A stretch of DNA of 64,000 nt, taken from positions 1 through 64,000 of the forward strand of contig NZ_JAOASQ010000002.1 of assembly GCF_030158565.1 (NCBI RefSeq). Direction: 5' to 3'. The position numbers and the translations under genes were made by a program. Each line of letters starts with the position of its first letter. The first letter of the stretch is position 1. This DNA comes from Limnohabitans sp. (GTDB lineage Bacteria; Pseudomonadota; Gammaproteobacteria; Burkholderiales; Burkholderiaceae_C). The notes beneath the pieces are model-generated. The model did not search any database. It saw nothing but the letters and a program-made list of their open reading frames with translations, and had not been told where the DNA came from. This document shows, piece after piece, positions 1 through 8,145 of the stretch.

Positions 1-955
1 AGCCGGTGGGCACGTTGAAGTACACCGTGGGCGCGATCTCGCGCAGGTTGCGCAGGGTCTCGCCGATCAGCGCCGGTGTGGGCTTGCCGTCGTCGATGTA
101 GAGCGTGCCGCCGTGGTAGATCGCCATGCCGACGTTGTGGTTGCCACCGAAGGTGTGGTTCCATGGCAGCCAGTCGACCAACACCAGCTCTTTTTCGGCC
201 AGCACCGGCATGGACTGGGCCATTTGCTGCTGGTTGGCGCACCACAAGCGCTGGGTGTTGATGACGGCCTTGGGCAGCTTGGTGGAGCCGCTGGTGAACA
301 AAAACTTGACGATGGTGTCGGGGCCGGTGGCGGCAATGGCTGCGTCCACAGCGGGTGTGGCCACCGTGGCGCACAGGCTGTCAAAGGTGGTGACTGGGCG
401 GCCATCCACGCCGCCTTCGACCATGACGACTTCCATGTCGTCGCTCACTGTGGCGGCAATGGCTTTGGCGTAGCGGGCGTCAGACGCGAACACCAGGCCT
501 GGCGTCACGGTCTTGAGCACGTGCTTGAGCTTGTCGTAGTCCACGCTGACCAGCGAGTAGGGCGGCGAGGTGGGCACAAAAGGCACACCGGCCACCATGG
601 CGCCCAAGGCCAGCAGGGCGTGCTCCAGGCTGTTTTCGCTCAGGATGACCACGGGACGCTCGGCGTTCAGACCGCGGTCGATCAGGCCTTGTGCAATGTT
701 GCGCGCCGTGGCCCAGGCCTGGGCGTAGGTGATGTGCTTCCAGTCGCCCGTGGTGCCGTCGGCCTGCTTGACGCGGCGCGCCATGAAGCTGTGCTCGGGC
801 TTGGTTTGGGCCCAGTGTTGCAGGCGGTCGGTCATGCGCTCGGCAAAGGGCTGCAAAGGCTGCTCGGCCGTCAGGTAATGCGTGCCGGGCACGCCATCGC
901 GCAGGGTGACGCGGGTGACACCGAACTTCAGTGGGCGGAATTTGGGGGCGTTCAT
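1..955 (-). CDS. fcs: feruloyl-CoA synthetase-like acyl-CoA ligase (3' end outside window)
   Basis: The first about 318 residues of an AMP-forming acyl-CoA ligase; the C-terminal half lies beyond the left edge. The adenylate-forming P-loop TSGSTKLPK is at residues 221-229, followed by the motif DWLPWNHTFGG near residue 260. The N-terminal stretch with PPYSLVSVDYDKLKHV (131-146) resembles bacterial feruloyl-CoA synthetases, which activate ferulate, coumarate and caffeate with ATP and CoA in the cytoplasm. The ATG at 955 is the only good start. A crotonase gene lies just upstream on the same strand and an amidohydrolase is divergent, which fits a CoA-dependent phenylpropanoid pathway. A medium-chain or benzoate-type ligase cannot be excluded without the C-terminus. 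Confidence 0.75.
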   Translation of the reverse strand, partial: MNAPKFRPLKFGVTRVTLRDGVPGTHYLTAEQPLQPFAERMTDRLQHWAQTKPEHSFMARRVKQADGTTGDWKHITYAQAWATARNIAQGLIDRGLNAERPVVILSENSLEHALLALGAMVAGVPFVPTSPPYSLVSVDYDKLKHVLKTVTPGLVFASDARYAKAIAATVSDDMEVVMVEGGVDGRPVTTFDSLCATVATPAVDAAIAATGPDTIVKFLFTSGSTKLPKAVINTQRLWCANQQQMAQSMPVLAEKELVLVDWLPWNHTFGGNHNVGMAIYHGGTLYIDDGKPTPALIGETLRNLREIAPTVYFNVPTG

Positions 956-980
956 GTTTTGTCTCCGTACGATCAGTGTC

Positions 981-1045
981 TGGTCATCCCCGTGAAGATG
1001 GGGCTCCATGTCTGAGAGGGATTCCCGCATGCGCGGGAATGACAC
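981..1045. repeat. dispersed palindromic repeat, ATTCCCGC type
   Basis: Fills the gap between the ligase start and the crotonase stop. The core ATTCCCGC-ATGC-GCGGGAAT (1021-1040) is an inverted repeat flanked by GGTCATCCCC on the left and GACAC on the right. The same building blocks (GTCATCCC ... ATTCCCGC..GCGGGAATGACA) recur twice at 47830-47969, so this is a family of intergenic repeats in this genome. Confidence 0.7.
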
Positions 1046-1051
1046 TTGTTT

Positions 1052-1858
1052 TCAGCTTTTTTGCACCTTCGCCGCCTTGCCTTCGAGGAAGGCGCGCACA
1101 CGGGCTTTGGCTTCGGGCGCGGACTGGGCGATGGAGGCCATCAGCGCTTCGGTGAACAGGCCGTGGTCCGCAGGTTGCTCGGCAATGCGGGGCAGGGCGT
1201 GGGTCAGGGCAAAGTTGGTCAGTGGCGCATTGGTGGCAATGCGGGCGGCCAGCTCAATGGCCTTGGTCAAAGCCGTGCCAGTGGGCACCAGGTACTGTGC
1301 AAAGCCCACGCGCTCGCCGTCTTGCGCGTTGTACACGCGGCCAGTCAGCATCATGTCGGTCATGCGGGCCGCGCCGATCAGCTTGGGCACGCGCACCGAG
1401 CCGCCACCACCGACGAAGATGCCGCGTGTGCCTTCGGGCAGCGCGTAAAAAGTGCTTTCGTCGGCCACGCGGATGTGCGAGGCGGAAGCCAGCTCCAGGC
1501 CGCCACCGACCACCGCGCCGTGCAGGGCCGCCACCACGGGCACGCGGCCTTGCTCGACCGCGTTGAGCGCGACGTGCCAGCTGCGTGAGTGGTGGATGCC
1601 TTCACCGGCGTCGCGCTCTTTGAGTTCGGACAAATCGAGGCCGGCGCAAAAATGGTCGCCTTCACCGTGGATCACGGCCGCACCAGCCTCTGGGGGCAGG
1701 TTTTGGAACACATCGCGCAGCGCTTCGATCAGGCCGTCGCTCAGGGCGTTGCGCTTGGCAGGGCGGCACAGACGCACCACAGCGACAGCGCCTTGCATTT
1801 CCAAAACAACGCCGTTGGCGGCTGCACGGTCAAGGATGGGATTGCTTTGCTGGGTCAT
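1052..1858 (-). CDS. crotonase (enoyl-CoA hydratase/isomerase family)
   Basis: A 268-residue crotonase-fold protein. Visible family features are the N-terminal RPAKRNALS segment, the first oxyanion-hole block HFCAGLDL and the second block HGAVVGGGLELA. The ATG at 1858 is preferred to a TTG 36 bases upstream, because the extra residues MTFRSSHLRAPL are not family-like and the TTG lies inside the palindrome at 1878-1895. It probably hydrates the acrylic double bond of the CoA thioester made by the neighbouring ligase. It does not look like the classical Ech/HCHL hydratase-lyase that releases vanillin, since the WxxRxE-type N-terminus and later HCHL signatures are missing. A beta-oxidation-like hydratase is therefore the better guess. 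Confidence 0.8.
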   Translation of the reverse strand: MTQQSNPILDRAAANGVVLEMQGAVAVVRLCRPAKRNALSDGLIEALRDVFQNLPPEAGAAVIHGEGDHFCAGLDLSELKERDAGEGIHHSRSWHVALNAVEQGRVPVVAALHGAVVGGGLELASASHIRVADESTFYALPEGTRGIFVGGGGSVRVPKLIGAARMTDMMLTGRVYNAQDGERVGFAQYLVPTGTALTKAIELAARIATNAPLTNFALTHALPRIAEQPADHGLFTEALMASIAQSAPEAKARVRAFLEGKAAKVQKS

Positions 1859-1877
1859 CAGGGGGGCTCTCAAATGA

Positions 1878-1895
1878 CTTGACCGAAAGGTCAAG
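1878..1895. promoter_or_regulatory. perfect palindrome, candidate operator
   Basis: CTTGACC-GAAA-GGTCAAG: two perfect 7-base arms with a 4-base spacer, 20 bases upstream of the crotonase start and in the divergent gap before the amidohydrolase at 2057. Position and symmetry suit a dimeric MarR- or TetR-type repressor of both transcription units. The cognate regulator is not in the window. Confidence 0.5.
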
Positions 1896-2056
1896 AAGGT
1901 TATTATTGATAACGATATTGTGAGCAGGCCAATGCAATTTCTTTCTTGGGGATTTCCCTAGGTTGGGCATCAAAAACGGCCAAACGCCTGCAAGTTACAG
2001 CCTGTTTGCGCCGCATCGGCTATCGTCAGCACCACTTCAATGGAGACGCACCCACC

Positions 2057-2929
2057 ATGAAACACCAAGACTTGATCGCGATTGACATCCACACCCACGC
2101 CGAAGTGAGCTGCTGGAACCCCTTTGACAACTACGGCGAGGAATACGACCGCGCCGCCGACAAGTTCTTTGGCAGCAACCGCCGCCCGACCATCGAAGAA
2201 ACCGTGGCCTATTACCGAGAGCGCAAGATCGGTCTGGTCATGTTCACCGTCGACAGCGAATCGCAGCTGGGCCGCCGCCGCATTCCCAACGAAGAGATCG
2301 CCAAGGCTGCACGCGACAACAGCGACATGATGATCGCCTTTGCCAGCATCGACCCGCACAAAGGCAAGATGGGCGCCCGCGAGGCCGAGCGCCTGATCAA
2401 AGAAGAGGGCATCAAGGGCTTCAAGTTTCACCCCACGGTGCAGGGTTACCACCCTTACGACAAGATGGCCTGGCCCATCTACGAGGTCATCAACCAGTAC
2501 AAGATGCCCGCGATCTTTCACACCGGGCACAGCGGCATCGGCTCGGGCATGCGCTGTGGCGGTGGCTTGCGCCTGGCCTACAGCAACCCCATGCACCTGG
2601 ACGATGTGGCCATCGACTGGCCCGACATGCAGATCGTCATGGCGCACCCCAGTTTTCCGTGGCAAGACGAGGCCCTGTCCGTGGCCACGCACAAGCCCAA
2701 TGTCTGGATCGACCTGTCGGGCTGGAGCCCCAAGTACTTTCCAAAGCAATTGATCCAGTACGCCAACACGCTGCTCAAAGACCGCATTTTGTTTGGCAGC
2801 GACTACCCACTCATCACGCCCGAGCGCTGGATGAAGGACTTTGAAGTCGCCGGTTTCCGCCCCGAGGTGATGCCCGGCATCTTGAAGGACAACGCGGTGC
2901 GTTTGTTGGGGCTGGACAAAGCCGCATGA
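2057..2929 (+). CDS. amidohydrolase family 2 protein, possible ketoacyl-CoA hydrolase
   Basis: A 290-residue metal-dependent TIM-barrel hydrolase of the amidohydrolase_2 group. Metal ligands are visible as H12-T-H14, IFHTGHSG, MAHPSFPW and FGSDYPL. The ATG at 2057 follows GGAGA with 10 bases spacing; an upstream in-frame extension lacks any such signal. Divergent from the ligase/crotonase pair across a shared palindrome, so probably co-regulated. In some alphaproteobacterial coumarate/ferulate pathways a protein of this family is assigned as hydrolase of the 4-hydroxyphenyl-beta-ketoacyl-CoA intermediate, and that role would complete this module. This assignment is inferred from context; the fold alone would also allow a decarboxylase or lactonase. 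Confidence 0.7.
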   Translation: MKHQDLIAIDIHTHAEVSCWNPFDNYGEEYDRAADKFFGSNRRPTIEETVAYYRERKIGLVMFTVDSESQLGRRRIPNEEIAKAARDNSDMMIAFASIDPHKGKMGAREAERLIKEEGIKGFKFHPTVQGYHPYDKMAWPIYEVINQYKMPAIFHTGHSGIGSGMRCGGGLRLAYSNPMHLDDVAIDWPDMQIVMAHPSFPWQDEALSVATHKPNVWIDLSGWSPKYFPKQLIQYANTLLKDRILFGSDYPLITPERWMKDFEVAGFRPEVMPGILKDNAVRLLGLDKAA

Positions 2930-3063
2930 AGACGCGCCTGCCCACGCATTGTCCGGGCATGACTGTTTGTTGACGTGGGTCAAGTTTCACTTGGCCCGTA
3001 GCCTCTGATGCGGTGCAGCTTGCCCTAGACTTTCCTTTTAAATTTTCCAAAAGGTGAAAGCCC

Positions 3064-3420
3064 ATGAAAAGATTTTTAGCCATCGCGCTGTTCTTTTGTT
3101 CGGCCCACACCCATGCCTACGATGGCTTGACCAGTGAGTTGAGCCATGCTGCCGGCGGCGCCTTGCTGGCAGGCGCCGTGGCCAAGATCTACAGTGAATC
3201 GGAAAACCGGGCGTGGATCGGCTTTGCCGTGAGCACGGCTGCGGTGGTGCTGGAGCAGGGCTACGAAATTTCGCGTGGCGCCAATCGCAACAGCCAGATC
3301 AAGGACATGGCCTGGCACGCCTTGGGTTCGGCGCTGGGGGCTTGGGCCACCGACAAGTACTTGCTGGTGCCGGTCGTGAACCGCACGTCGGTTGGCCTGT
3401 TGATGGTGCATACCTTCTGA
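3064..3420 (+). CDS. small exported protein, YfiM-like
   Basis: A 118-residue protein with a signal peptide (MKRFLAIALFFCSAHTHA, cleavage after about residue 18). The rest alternates short hydrophobic helices with SHAAGGALLAG and a region around GYEISRGANRNSQIKDMAWHALG. The SELSHAAGG and DMAWHALGSALG segments resemble the YfiM/DUF2279 group of small envelope proteins, whose function is unknown. AAAGGTGAAAGCCC precedes the ATG. It stands alone between the amidohydrolase and a convergent MATE gene, with an AT-rich stretch (about 3035-3052) as likely promoter. No catalytic motif is seen. Confidence 0.6.
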   Translation: MKRFLAIALFFCSAHTHAYDGLTSELSHAAGGALLAGAVAKIYSESENRAWIGFAVSTAAVVLEQGYEISRGANRNSQIKDMAWHALGSALGAWATDKYLLVPVVNRTSVGLLMVHTF

Positions 3421-3432
3421 GCGGGGCACACC

Positions 3433-4794
3433 TCAGGCTTTTCGGGTGGCGCTCCAGGGCGTGACCTTCACGGCCAACGCCGTGACCGCGCCATACAGCA
3501 CCATGGCGATGGCCACCAAACCATAAAAGTTGTCGGCCGTGCCTTGGTGTTGGGCCAGCCAGTAACCCGCACCGGCGACCATCAGCAAACGCACCGTGCC
3601 CGCCAAGACAGGGCCAATGACTTGGCCTGCGCCTTGCGATGCAAAGTAGAGCGTCAGGCCCAGGCCAAAGAAGGGAAACGCAGGCCCGGCCGTGACCAGG
3701 TATTGCCGTGCATAGCCGAGCACTGCCGGGTCTTGCGAGAACAAGCGGGACCACAACTCGGGCGCCAGGGTGACCACGGCGCCAATCACGGCCAGGTTGA
3801 AGGCCGACACGCCACCGGCCACCCAGGCCACGCGCCGTGCGCGGGCCGCGTTGCCTGCGCCCATGGCCATGCCCACCATGGGCACCGAGGCCACGCCAAT
3901 GCCAAAGGCGATCGGGATCAACAAAAATTCCAGCCGCTGGCCGATGCCGTAACCGGCCAGGGCTTCGGTGCCCAGTTGCGCCAGCATGCCGGTGAAAATC
4001 AAAATGGCCAGCACCGACTGAACCGGGGATAGACAGGCCACCGCGCCCACTTTGAGGATGTCGGCAAACATGCCGCGCTGCATTTCAAAGGCTTGCAGCT
4101 TCAGGCTCAGGCGGCCTTGCCCACTTGTCAGGTACCACAGGAAATACGCCACCCCCAAAGCGGTGGCGATGATGTGGCCCCAAGCCACGCCCACCATGCC
4201 CATGGCCGGGATCGGGCCCGCGCCCAGCGACAGCATGCCGCCCAGCACGATTTGCAAACCGGCGGTGGCCACCAGCGCCACCGAAGGCACCCGCATGTTG
4301 CCGGTGCCGCGCACAACAGACGCCAGGGTGTTGATCAACCAGACGAAGAGCGCCCCCGCAAACAGCACTTGGGCATAGCCCACAGCTTCGCTCAGCACGG
4401 CGTCTTTGCCGCCCAGTGCGCTGTAAAAGCCGGGGCCCCAGATCAGGAAGATGGCGCTGTAGACCAAGCCCGCGCCGATGCCGATCAGCAAGGCATGTTG
4501 CAGCAGGGTTTGGGCGCGGGGCAAGTCCGATGCGCCCAGCGCCCGGCTGATGGCCGCGGACACGCCGCCGCCCATGGCGCCGGCCGACATCATCTGCGTG
4601 AGCATGGCAAAGGGAAACACCAGGGCCATGGCCGCCAGCGGCGCGGTGCCCAAGCGGCCCACGTAATAGGTCTCGGCAATGCCCACCAGCACCGTCATGA
4701 CCATGGCCAGCACATTGGGTGCAGCCAGGCGCAGCAAGGTGGGCAAGATGGGGCCGTGCAGCATGCGCTGCAGATCGTTTTGCGGTGTGCTCAT
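3433..4794 (-). CDS. MATE family efflux transporter
   Basis: A 453-residue inner-membrane protein with about 12 hydrophobic segments in two similar halves, matching the usual MATE length of 440-460. The first half begins LRLAAPNVLAMVMTVLVG and contains ETYYVGRLGTAPLAAMAL, a typical MatE helix 1-2 region; the second half contains GYGIGQRLEFLLIPIAFGIG. MATE proteins export cationic drugs or metabolites using proton or sodium gradients. Substrate cannot be told. The end is convergent with the small exported protein and only 13 bases from it. The start ATG at 4794 leaves 65 bases before the stop of the next upstream gene, so it may have its own promoter. Confidence 0.9.
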   Translation of the reverse strand: MSTPQNDLQRMLHGPILPTLLRLAAPNVLAMVMTVLVGIAETYYVGRLGTAPLAAMALVFPFAMLTQMMSAGAMGGGVSAAISRALGASDLPRAQTLLQHALLIGIGAGLVYSAIFLIWGPGFYSALGGKDAVLSEAVGYAQVLFAGALFVWLINTLASVVRGTGNMRVPSVALVATAGLQIVLGGMLSLGAGPIPAMGMVGVAWGHIIATALGVAYFLWYLTSGQGRLSLKLQAFEMQRGMFADILKVGAVACLSPVQSVLAILIFTGMLAQLGTEALAGYGIGQRLEFLLIPIAFGIGVASVPMVGMAMGAGNAARARRVAWVAGGVSAFNLAVIGAVVTLAPELWSRLFSQDPAVLGYARQYLVTAGPAFPFFGLGLTLYFASQGAGQVIGPVLAGTVRLLMVAGAGYWLAQHQGTADNFYGLVAIAMVLYGAVTALAVKVTPWSATRKA

Positions 4795-4859
4795 GCCCGC
4801 ATCTTGGCAGCAAGTGCGGCCCAGATGGTGGACTTAGGCGACAAGGGCGGGGTGCAGGA

Positions 4860-5201
4860 TCAGACCACAGGGTCTGCTGTCGGCGGACTTTGCAGCAGCT
4901 GGTCGATGGGCCAGTTCAGCAACTCGCCCAGGCGACACACCACCCAACGGGCTTCGACGGGCGACACCACCGCAGGCTCGGCCAGCAGGCCCAGCTCGCA
5001 TTGCGTCAGCACCAGCTCTTCGGTGATGCCCAGTGTGAACTGCATGTTGGCGGCCTTTTCGGTCAGCAAATTGGCCAGGTCTTCGCACAGCTCGTAGCGC
5101 TCGGCCATCTCGCGGTGGCCGATGTTGGGCTTGATCTTGCCTGGCGGCACATACAGTGCCGTGAAGCTCTCGGGCAGGTAGATCTGGTTGTCGTCGCTCA
5201 T
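4860..5201 (-). CDS. conserved hypothetical protein
   Basis: A 113-residue acidic soluble protein starting MSDDNQIYLPESF. The ATG at 5201 is chosen because residues upstream in the same frame are low-complexity and overlap the preceding gene. A central helix-rich part (HREMAERYELCEDLANLLTE) is followed by a second helical block. Similar short proteins occur in Comamonadaceae and are sometimes labelled as ATPase with chaperone activity, but no nucleotide-binding motif is present, so that label should not be trusted. It follows the PhnA gene by 7 bases on the same strand, so the two are probably co-transcribed. Confidence 0.6.
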   Translation of the reverse strand: MSDDNQIYLPESFTALYVPPGKIKPNIGHREMAERYELCEDLANLLTEKAANMQFTLGITEELVLTQCELGLLAEPAVVSPVEARWVVCRLGELLNWPIDQLLQSPPTADPVV

Positions 5202-5208
5202 GCCCGGG

Positions 5209-5547
5209 TCAGGCTTTTTTGACGAATTCGGTTTTGAGCTGCATCGGGCCAAAGCCTTCGATCTTGCAGTCGATGTCGTGGTCACCCTCGATCAGGCGGA
5301 TGTTCTTGACCTTGGTGCCGACCTTGACGACGGAAGACGATCCCTTGATCTTCAAGTCCTTGACCAGGGTGACGGTGTCGCCGTCTTGCAGCACGTTGCC
5401 GTTGGCGTCTTTCCAGACCTTGGCCACATCAGCGGCAGCGGCTTCGGCAGGGTTCCATTCGTGCCCGCAGCTGGGGCAGATCAACAGGTTGCCATCTTCG
5501 TAGGTGTATTCGTCGTGGCATTTCGGGCAGGCGGGCAGGGTGCTCAT
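5209..5547 (-). CDS. phnA: PhnA/YjdM family zinc-ribbon protein
   Basis: 112 residues with an N-terminal zinc ribbon (C7-P-K-C10 and C24-P-S-C27) followed by the PhnA domain ([21 protein letters not shown] and later KTEFVKKA). Length and layout match the E. coli YjdM family. Despite the historic name there is no firm link to phosphonate breakdown, and no phn genes are nearby. The ATG at 5547 is preceded by AAGGAAACCCC, a good ribosome site, which rules out the longer in-frame reading. Likely first gene of a two-gene unit with the hypothetical protein that follows. Confidence 0.85.
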   Translation of the reverse strand: MSTLPACPKCHDEYTYEDGNLLICPSCGHEWNPAEAAAADVAKVWKDANGNVLQDGDTVTLVKDLKIKGSSSVVKVGTKVKNIRLIEGDHDIDCKIEGFGPMQLKTEFVKKA

Positions 5548-5592
5548 GGGGTTTCCTTTTCGGGCTGGAGGATACCCCATGCGCAGCCGTCC

Positions 5593-6414
5593 TTATCCGT
5601 GCGGAGTGGCTTTCACAAACGCACCACCTTGGTAAATGGCCGCCGGGTCCTTCGTGTCGATCACGGGCTGGCGTGCTTCCACCGCGCTGCGGAACACGTC
5701 TGACGAATCTTGCGGCCGGTAGCCGATGTGCTTGGCATGGGTGTTGTCCCACCAGGTGGTCTGGTTGTCCGACATGCCGTAAATGATGCTGTGGCCCACG
5801 ATGGGGGCAGTCAGGGCCGCCACGATCAAACGTTCCAGATCGTCGTAGCTCAGGTAGGTGGCCAGCATGCGGCGGTCTTTGGGTTCGGTAAACGACGAGC
5901 CGATGCGGATGCTCACCGTCTCGATGCCCCAGCGGTCCCAGTACAGCTGCGCCAAGTCTTCGCCAAAGGCTTTGGACAGGCCGTAAAAGCCATCGGGCTT
6001 GGGCGGCATGCGGGTGTTGACCACCTCGTCTTGCCGGTAAAAGCCGGTCACGTGGTTGGAGCTGGCAAACACGATGCGTTTGACACCCTTCAGGCGTGCG
6101 GCTTCGTACAGGTTGACCATGCCCACGATGTTGCCCGCCAGGATGGGCGCCCAGGGCTGCTCGGTGGACACGCCCCCCATGTGCACCACGGCGCTCACGC
6201 CATCGAGCAGGGCCATCATCTGGTCGGCGTCTTCCAGCGCAGCGGTTTGCACTTCCTCGCCAGCGGCGGCCGCGCCCAGGTCGCGGCGGTGGCTCACGCG
6301 CAGCACCTCGCAATAGGCCTTCAGGCGGGGGCGCAGCTCCTGGCCCAGGTTGCCGCCAGCGCCGGTGAGCAGCAGGCGGGGGAACTTCAAGGGGGATGCG
6401 GGTGGGTTGAGCAT
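5593..6414 (-). CDS. udh: uronate dehydrogenase (NAD-dependent)
   Basis: A 273-residue Rossmann-fold short-chain dehydrogenase/epimerase. The nucleotide loop TGAGGNLG is at residues 17-24 and the catalytic pair is Y144-x3-K148 in YGLSK. Segments VVHMGG, ASSNHVTGFY and the late WWDNTHAKHIGY are typical of bacterial uronate dehydrogenase (EC 1.1.1.203), which oxidises galacturonate or glucuronate to the aldarolactone. Last gene of a minus-strand operon, 14 bases after the aldolase stop. It supplies the substrate for the lactonases and aldarate dehydratases of the rest of the region. Confidence 0.87.
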   Translation of the reverse strand: MLNPPASPLKFPRLLLTGAGGNLGQELRPRLKAYCEVLRVSHRRDLGAAAAGEEVQTAALEDADQMMALLDGVSAVVHMGGVSTEQPWAPILAGNIVGMVNLYEAARLKGVKRIVFASSNHVTGFYRQDEVVNTRMPPKPDGFYGLSKAFGEDLAQLYWDRWGIETVSIRIGSSFTEPKDRRMLATYLSYDDLERLIVAALTAPIVGHSIIYGMSDNQTTWWDNTHAKHIGYRPQDSSDVFRSAVEARQPVIDTKDPAAIYQGGAFVKATPHG

Positions 6415-6428
6415 GGTGTTCTGTGTGT

Positions 6429-7193
6429 TCAGTTTTTGAAACGATCGGCCAGGGCTTGGGCGCTGTCGCGCAGCACGTTCTGGTCGGCCCCCACGGCCAC
6501 AAACAGGCAGCCTTGCGCCACATAGTGCTTGGCCAGGGCTTCGTCGCCCGTCAAGATGCCTGCGGCCTTGCCGCACGCTTGGATGCGGGCAATCGCCTCG
6601 TCAATGACCTTGAGCACTTCCGGGTGCTTGGGGTTGCCCAAGTGGCCCAAAGCCGCAGACAAATCGCCAGGGCCGATGAAGACGCCATCGACGCCTTCGA
6701 CGTTGGCAATCTCCTCGATGTTCTTCAGGCCTTCGATGGTCTCGACCTGCAGCAGCACGCAAATTTCTTCAGCGCTGCGCTGGGCATAGCCTTTGACACG
6801 GCCGTAGTTGCTGGCGCGGGGCGCACCGGCATAGCCACGCACGCCTTGCGGTGGATAGCGCGTATACGACACCGCGTTGCGCGCTTCTTCGGCGGTCTGG
6901 ATGTAGGGCACCAAGAGGGTTTGCACCCCGATGTCGAGCAAACGCTTGAAGGTCACCATGTCGTTCCACGGGGGGCGCACGATGGGCGTGGCCGTGCCGC
7001 CTTGCATGGCCTGCAGCTGGGCCAGCACATCGGGCACTTCGTTGGGCGAGTGCTCCATGTCCAAGAGCAGCCAGTCGTAGCCGCAGTGGGCCAGGATCTC
7101 GATGCTGATGGGGCTGCACAGGTGCGACCACAGGCCGATTTGTTTTTGGCCATTCAGGATGGCGTGCTTAAAACGGTTGATGGGGAAGTCCAT
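6429..7193 (-). CDS. HpcH/HpaI family aldolase, likely 2-dehydro-3-deoxyglucarate aldolase
   Basis: 254 residues, the usual length of class II pyruvate aldolases of this family. Recognisable blocks are DWLLLDMEHSPN, QTLLVPYIQ (substrate and metal pocket), RYPPQGVRG and VDGVFIGPGDLSAALG. AAGGAGCGCCCC precedes the ATG at 7193. In sequence alone it is close to 4-hydroxy-2-oxoheptanedioate aldolases, but its place between GarR and uronate dehydrogenase, in an operon with glucarate dehydratase, makes cleavage of 5-keto-4-deoxy-D-glucarate to pyruvate and tartronate semialdehyde (GarL reaction) the likely role. It gives the first of two exits for the same intermediate in this window. Confidence 0.82.
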   Translation of the reverse strand: MDFPINRFKHAILNGQKQIGLWSHLCSPISIEILAHCGYDWLLLDMEHSPNEVPDVLAQLQAMQGGTATPIVRPPWNDMVTFKRLLDIGVQTLLVPYIQTAEEARNAVSYTRYPPQGVRGYAGAPRASNYGRVKGYAQRSAEEICVLLQVETIEGLKNIEEIANVEGVDGVFIGPGDLSAALGHLGNPKHPEVLKVIDEAIARIQACGKAAGILTGDEALAKHYVAQGCLFVAVGADQNVLRDSAQALADRFKN

Positions 7194-7203
7194 GGGGCGC
7201 TCC

Positions 7204-8109
7204 TTAAACGGCAGAAGGATTGGCAGGGGTCGGGCTGATCTGGAAGTTGGCGGCGATCTCCAAAGCGCGCACCAGGCCGGAGTGGTCCCAGCCTGCGCCA
7301 CCGTGGGCCACGCAGCTGCTCATCAGCTGCTGGGTGCTGGCGGTGTTGGGCAGGCTCAGGCCCATGGCCTTGGCGCCTTCCAGCGCCAGGTTCAGGTCTT
7401 TTTGGTGCAGCTCGATGCGGAAACCCGGGTTGAAGGTGCGCTTGATCATGCGCTCGCCATGCAGCTCCAAAATGCGGCTGGTGGCCAAGCCGCCCATCAG
7501 GGCCTGGCGCACTTTGGCGGGGTCGGCACCGGCTTTGGCGGCAAACAACAGCGCTTCGCCCACGGCCTCAATGTTGAGCGCCACGACAATCTGGTTGGCC
7601 ACTTTGCAGGTCTGGCCGCTGCCGTTGTCGCCGATCAGGGTGATGTTCTTGCCCATCAGCGCAAACAGGGGCTGCACCTTGTTGAAGGTGGCTTCGCTGC
7701 CGCCCACCATGATGGTCAGGCTGGCTGCCTTGGCGCCCACTTCACCGCCCGAGACGGGTGCGTCCAGGTAGTCGCAGCTTAGGGCGTTGATCTTGGCCGC
7801 GAACTCTTTGGTGGCGATGGGCGAGATGGAGCTCATGTCCACCACGGTTTTGCCTGTGCTGATGCCCTGGGCGACGCCGTTGGCACCAAACAGCACATCG
7901 GCCACATGGGGCGTGTCGGGCACCATGGTGAAGATGATGTCGGCTTTTTGCGCGACTTCGGCGGGGCTGGCGCAGGCCTGTGCGCCTTGCGCAACCACGG
8001 CGGCAGGCACGCCGCTGCGCGAAAAAGCAAAGACCTCGTGGCCACCGGCCAGCAAGTGTCCGGCCATGGGTGCGCCCATGATGCCCAAGCCAATGAATCC
8101 GAGTTTCAT
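7204..8109 (-). CDS. garR: tartronate semialdehyde reductase (2-hydroxy-3-oxopropionate reductase)
   Basis: 301 residues, a beta-hydroxyacid dehydrogenase. It has the N-terminal dinucleotide signature GFIGLGIMGAPMAGHL, the substrate-binding DAPVSGG (117-122) and the catalytic Lys169 in GQTCKVANQ. It reduces tartronate semialdehyde to glycerate, which is the step after the aldolase encoded 10 bases downstream. The four genes gudD, garR, aldolase and udh run in the same direction with gaps of 10-36 bases and form an operon. Related 3-hydroxyisobutyrate dehydrogenases look similar, but context supports GarR. Confidence 0.87.
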   Translation of the reverse strand: MKLGFIGLGIMGAPMAGHLLAGGHEVFAFSRSGVPAAVVAQGAQACASPAEVAQKADIIFTMVPDTPHVADVLFGANGVAQGISTGKTVVDMSSISPIATKEFAAKINALSCDYLDAPVSGGEVGAKAASLTIMVGGSEATFNKVQPLFALMGKNITLIGDNGSGQTCKVANQIVVALNIEAVGEALLFAAKAGADPAKVRQALMGGLATSRILELHGERMIKRTFNPGFRIELHQKDLNLALEGAKAMGLSLPNTASTQQLMSSCVAHGGAGWDHSGLVRALEIAANFQISPTPANPSAV

Positions 8110-8145
8110 GATGTTTCCTTCTTTGGAGTGAATGGCCTTGGGTGC

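Noticed and set aside
113..1015. 300-residue open frame on the plus strand
   Set aside because: It is the complement of the CoA ligase gene; composition is His/Gly/Val-rich and without motifs, as typical for antisense frames of high-GC genes.
1052..1858. Hydroxycinnamoyl-CoA hydratase-lyase (Ech/HCHL) name for the crotonase
   Set aside because: The characteristic HCHL N-terminal and active-site segments are missing; only general crotonase motifs are visible.
1970..2983. 337-residue minus-strand frame opposite the amidohydrolase
   Set aside because: The plus strand encodes a clear metal-dependent hydrolase with ribosome site; the antisense frame has none of these.
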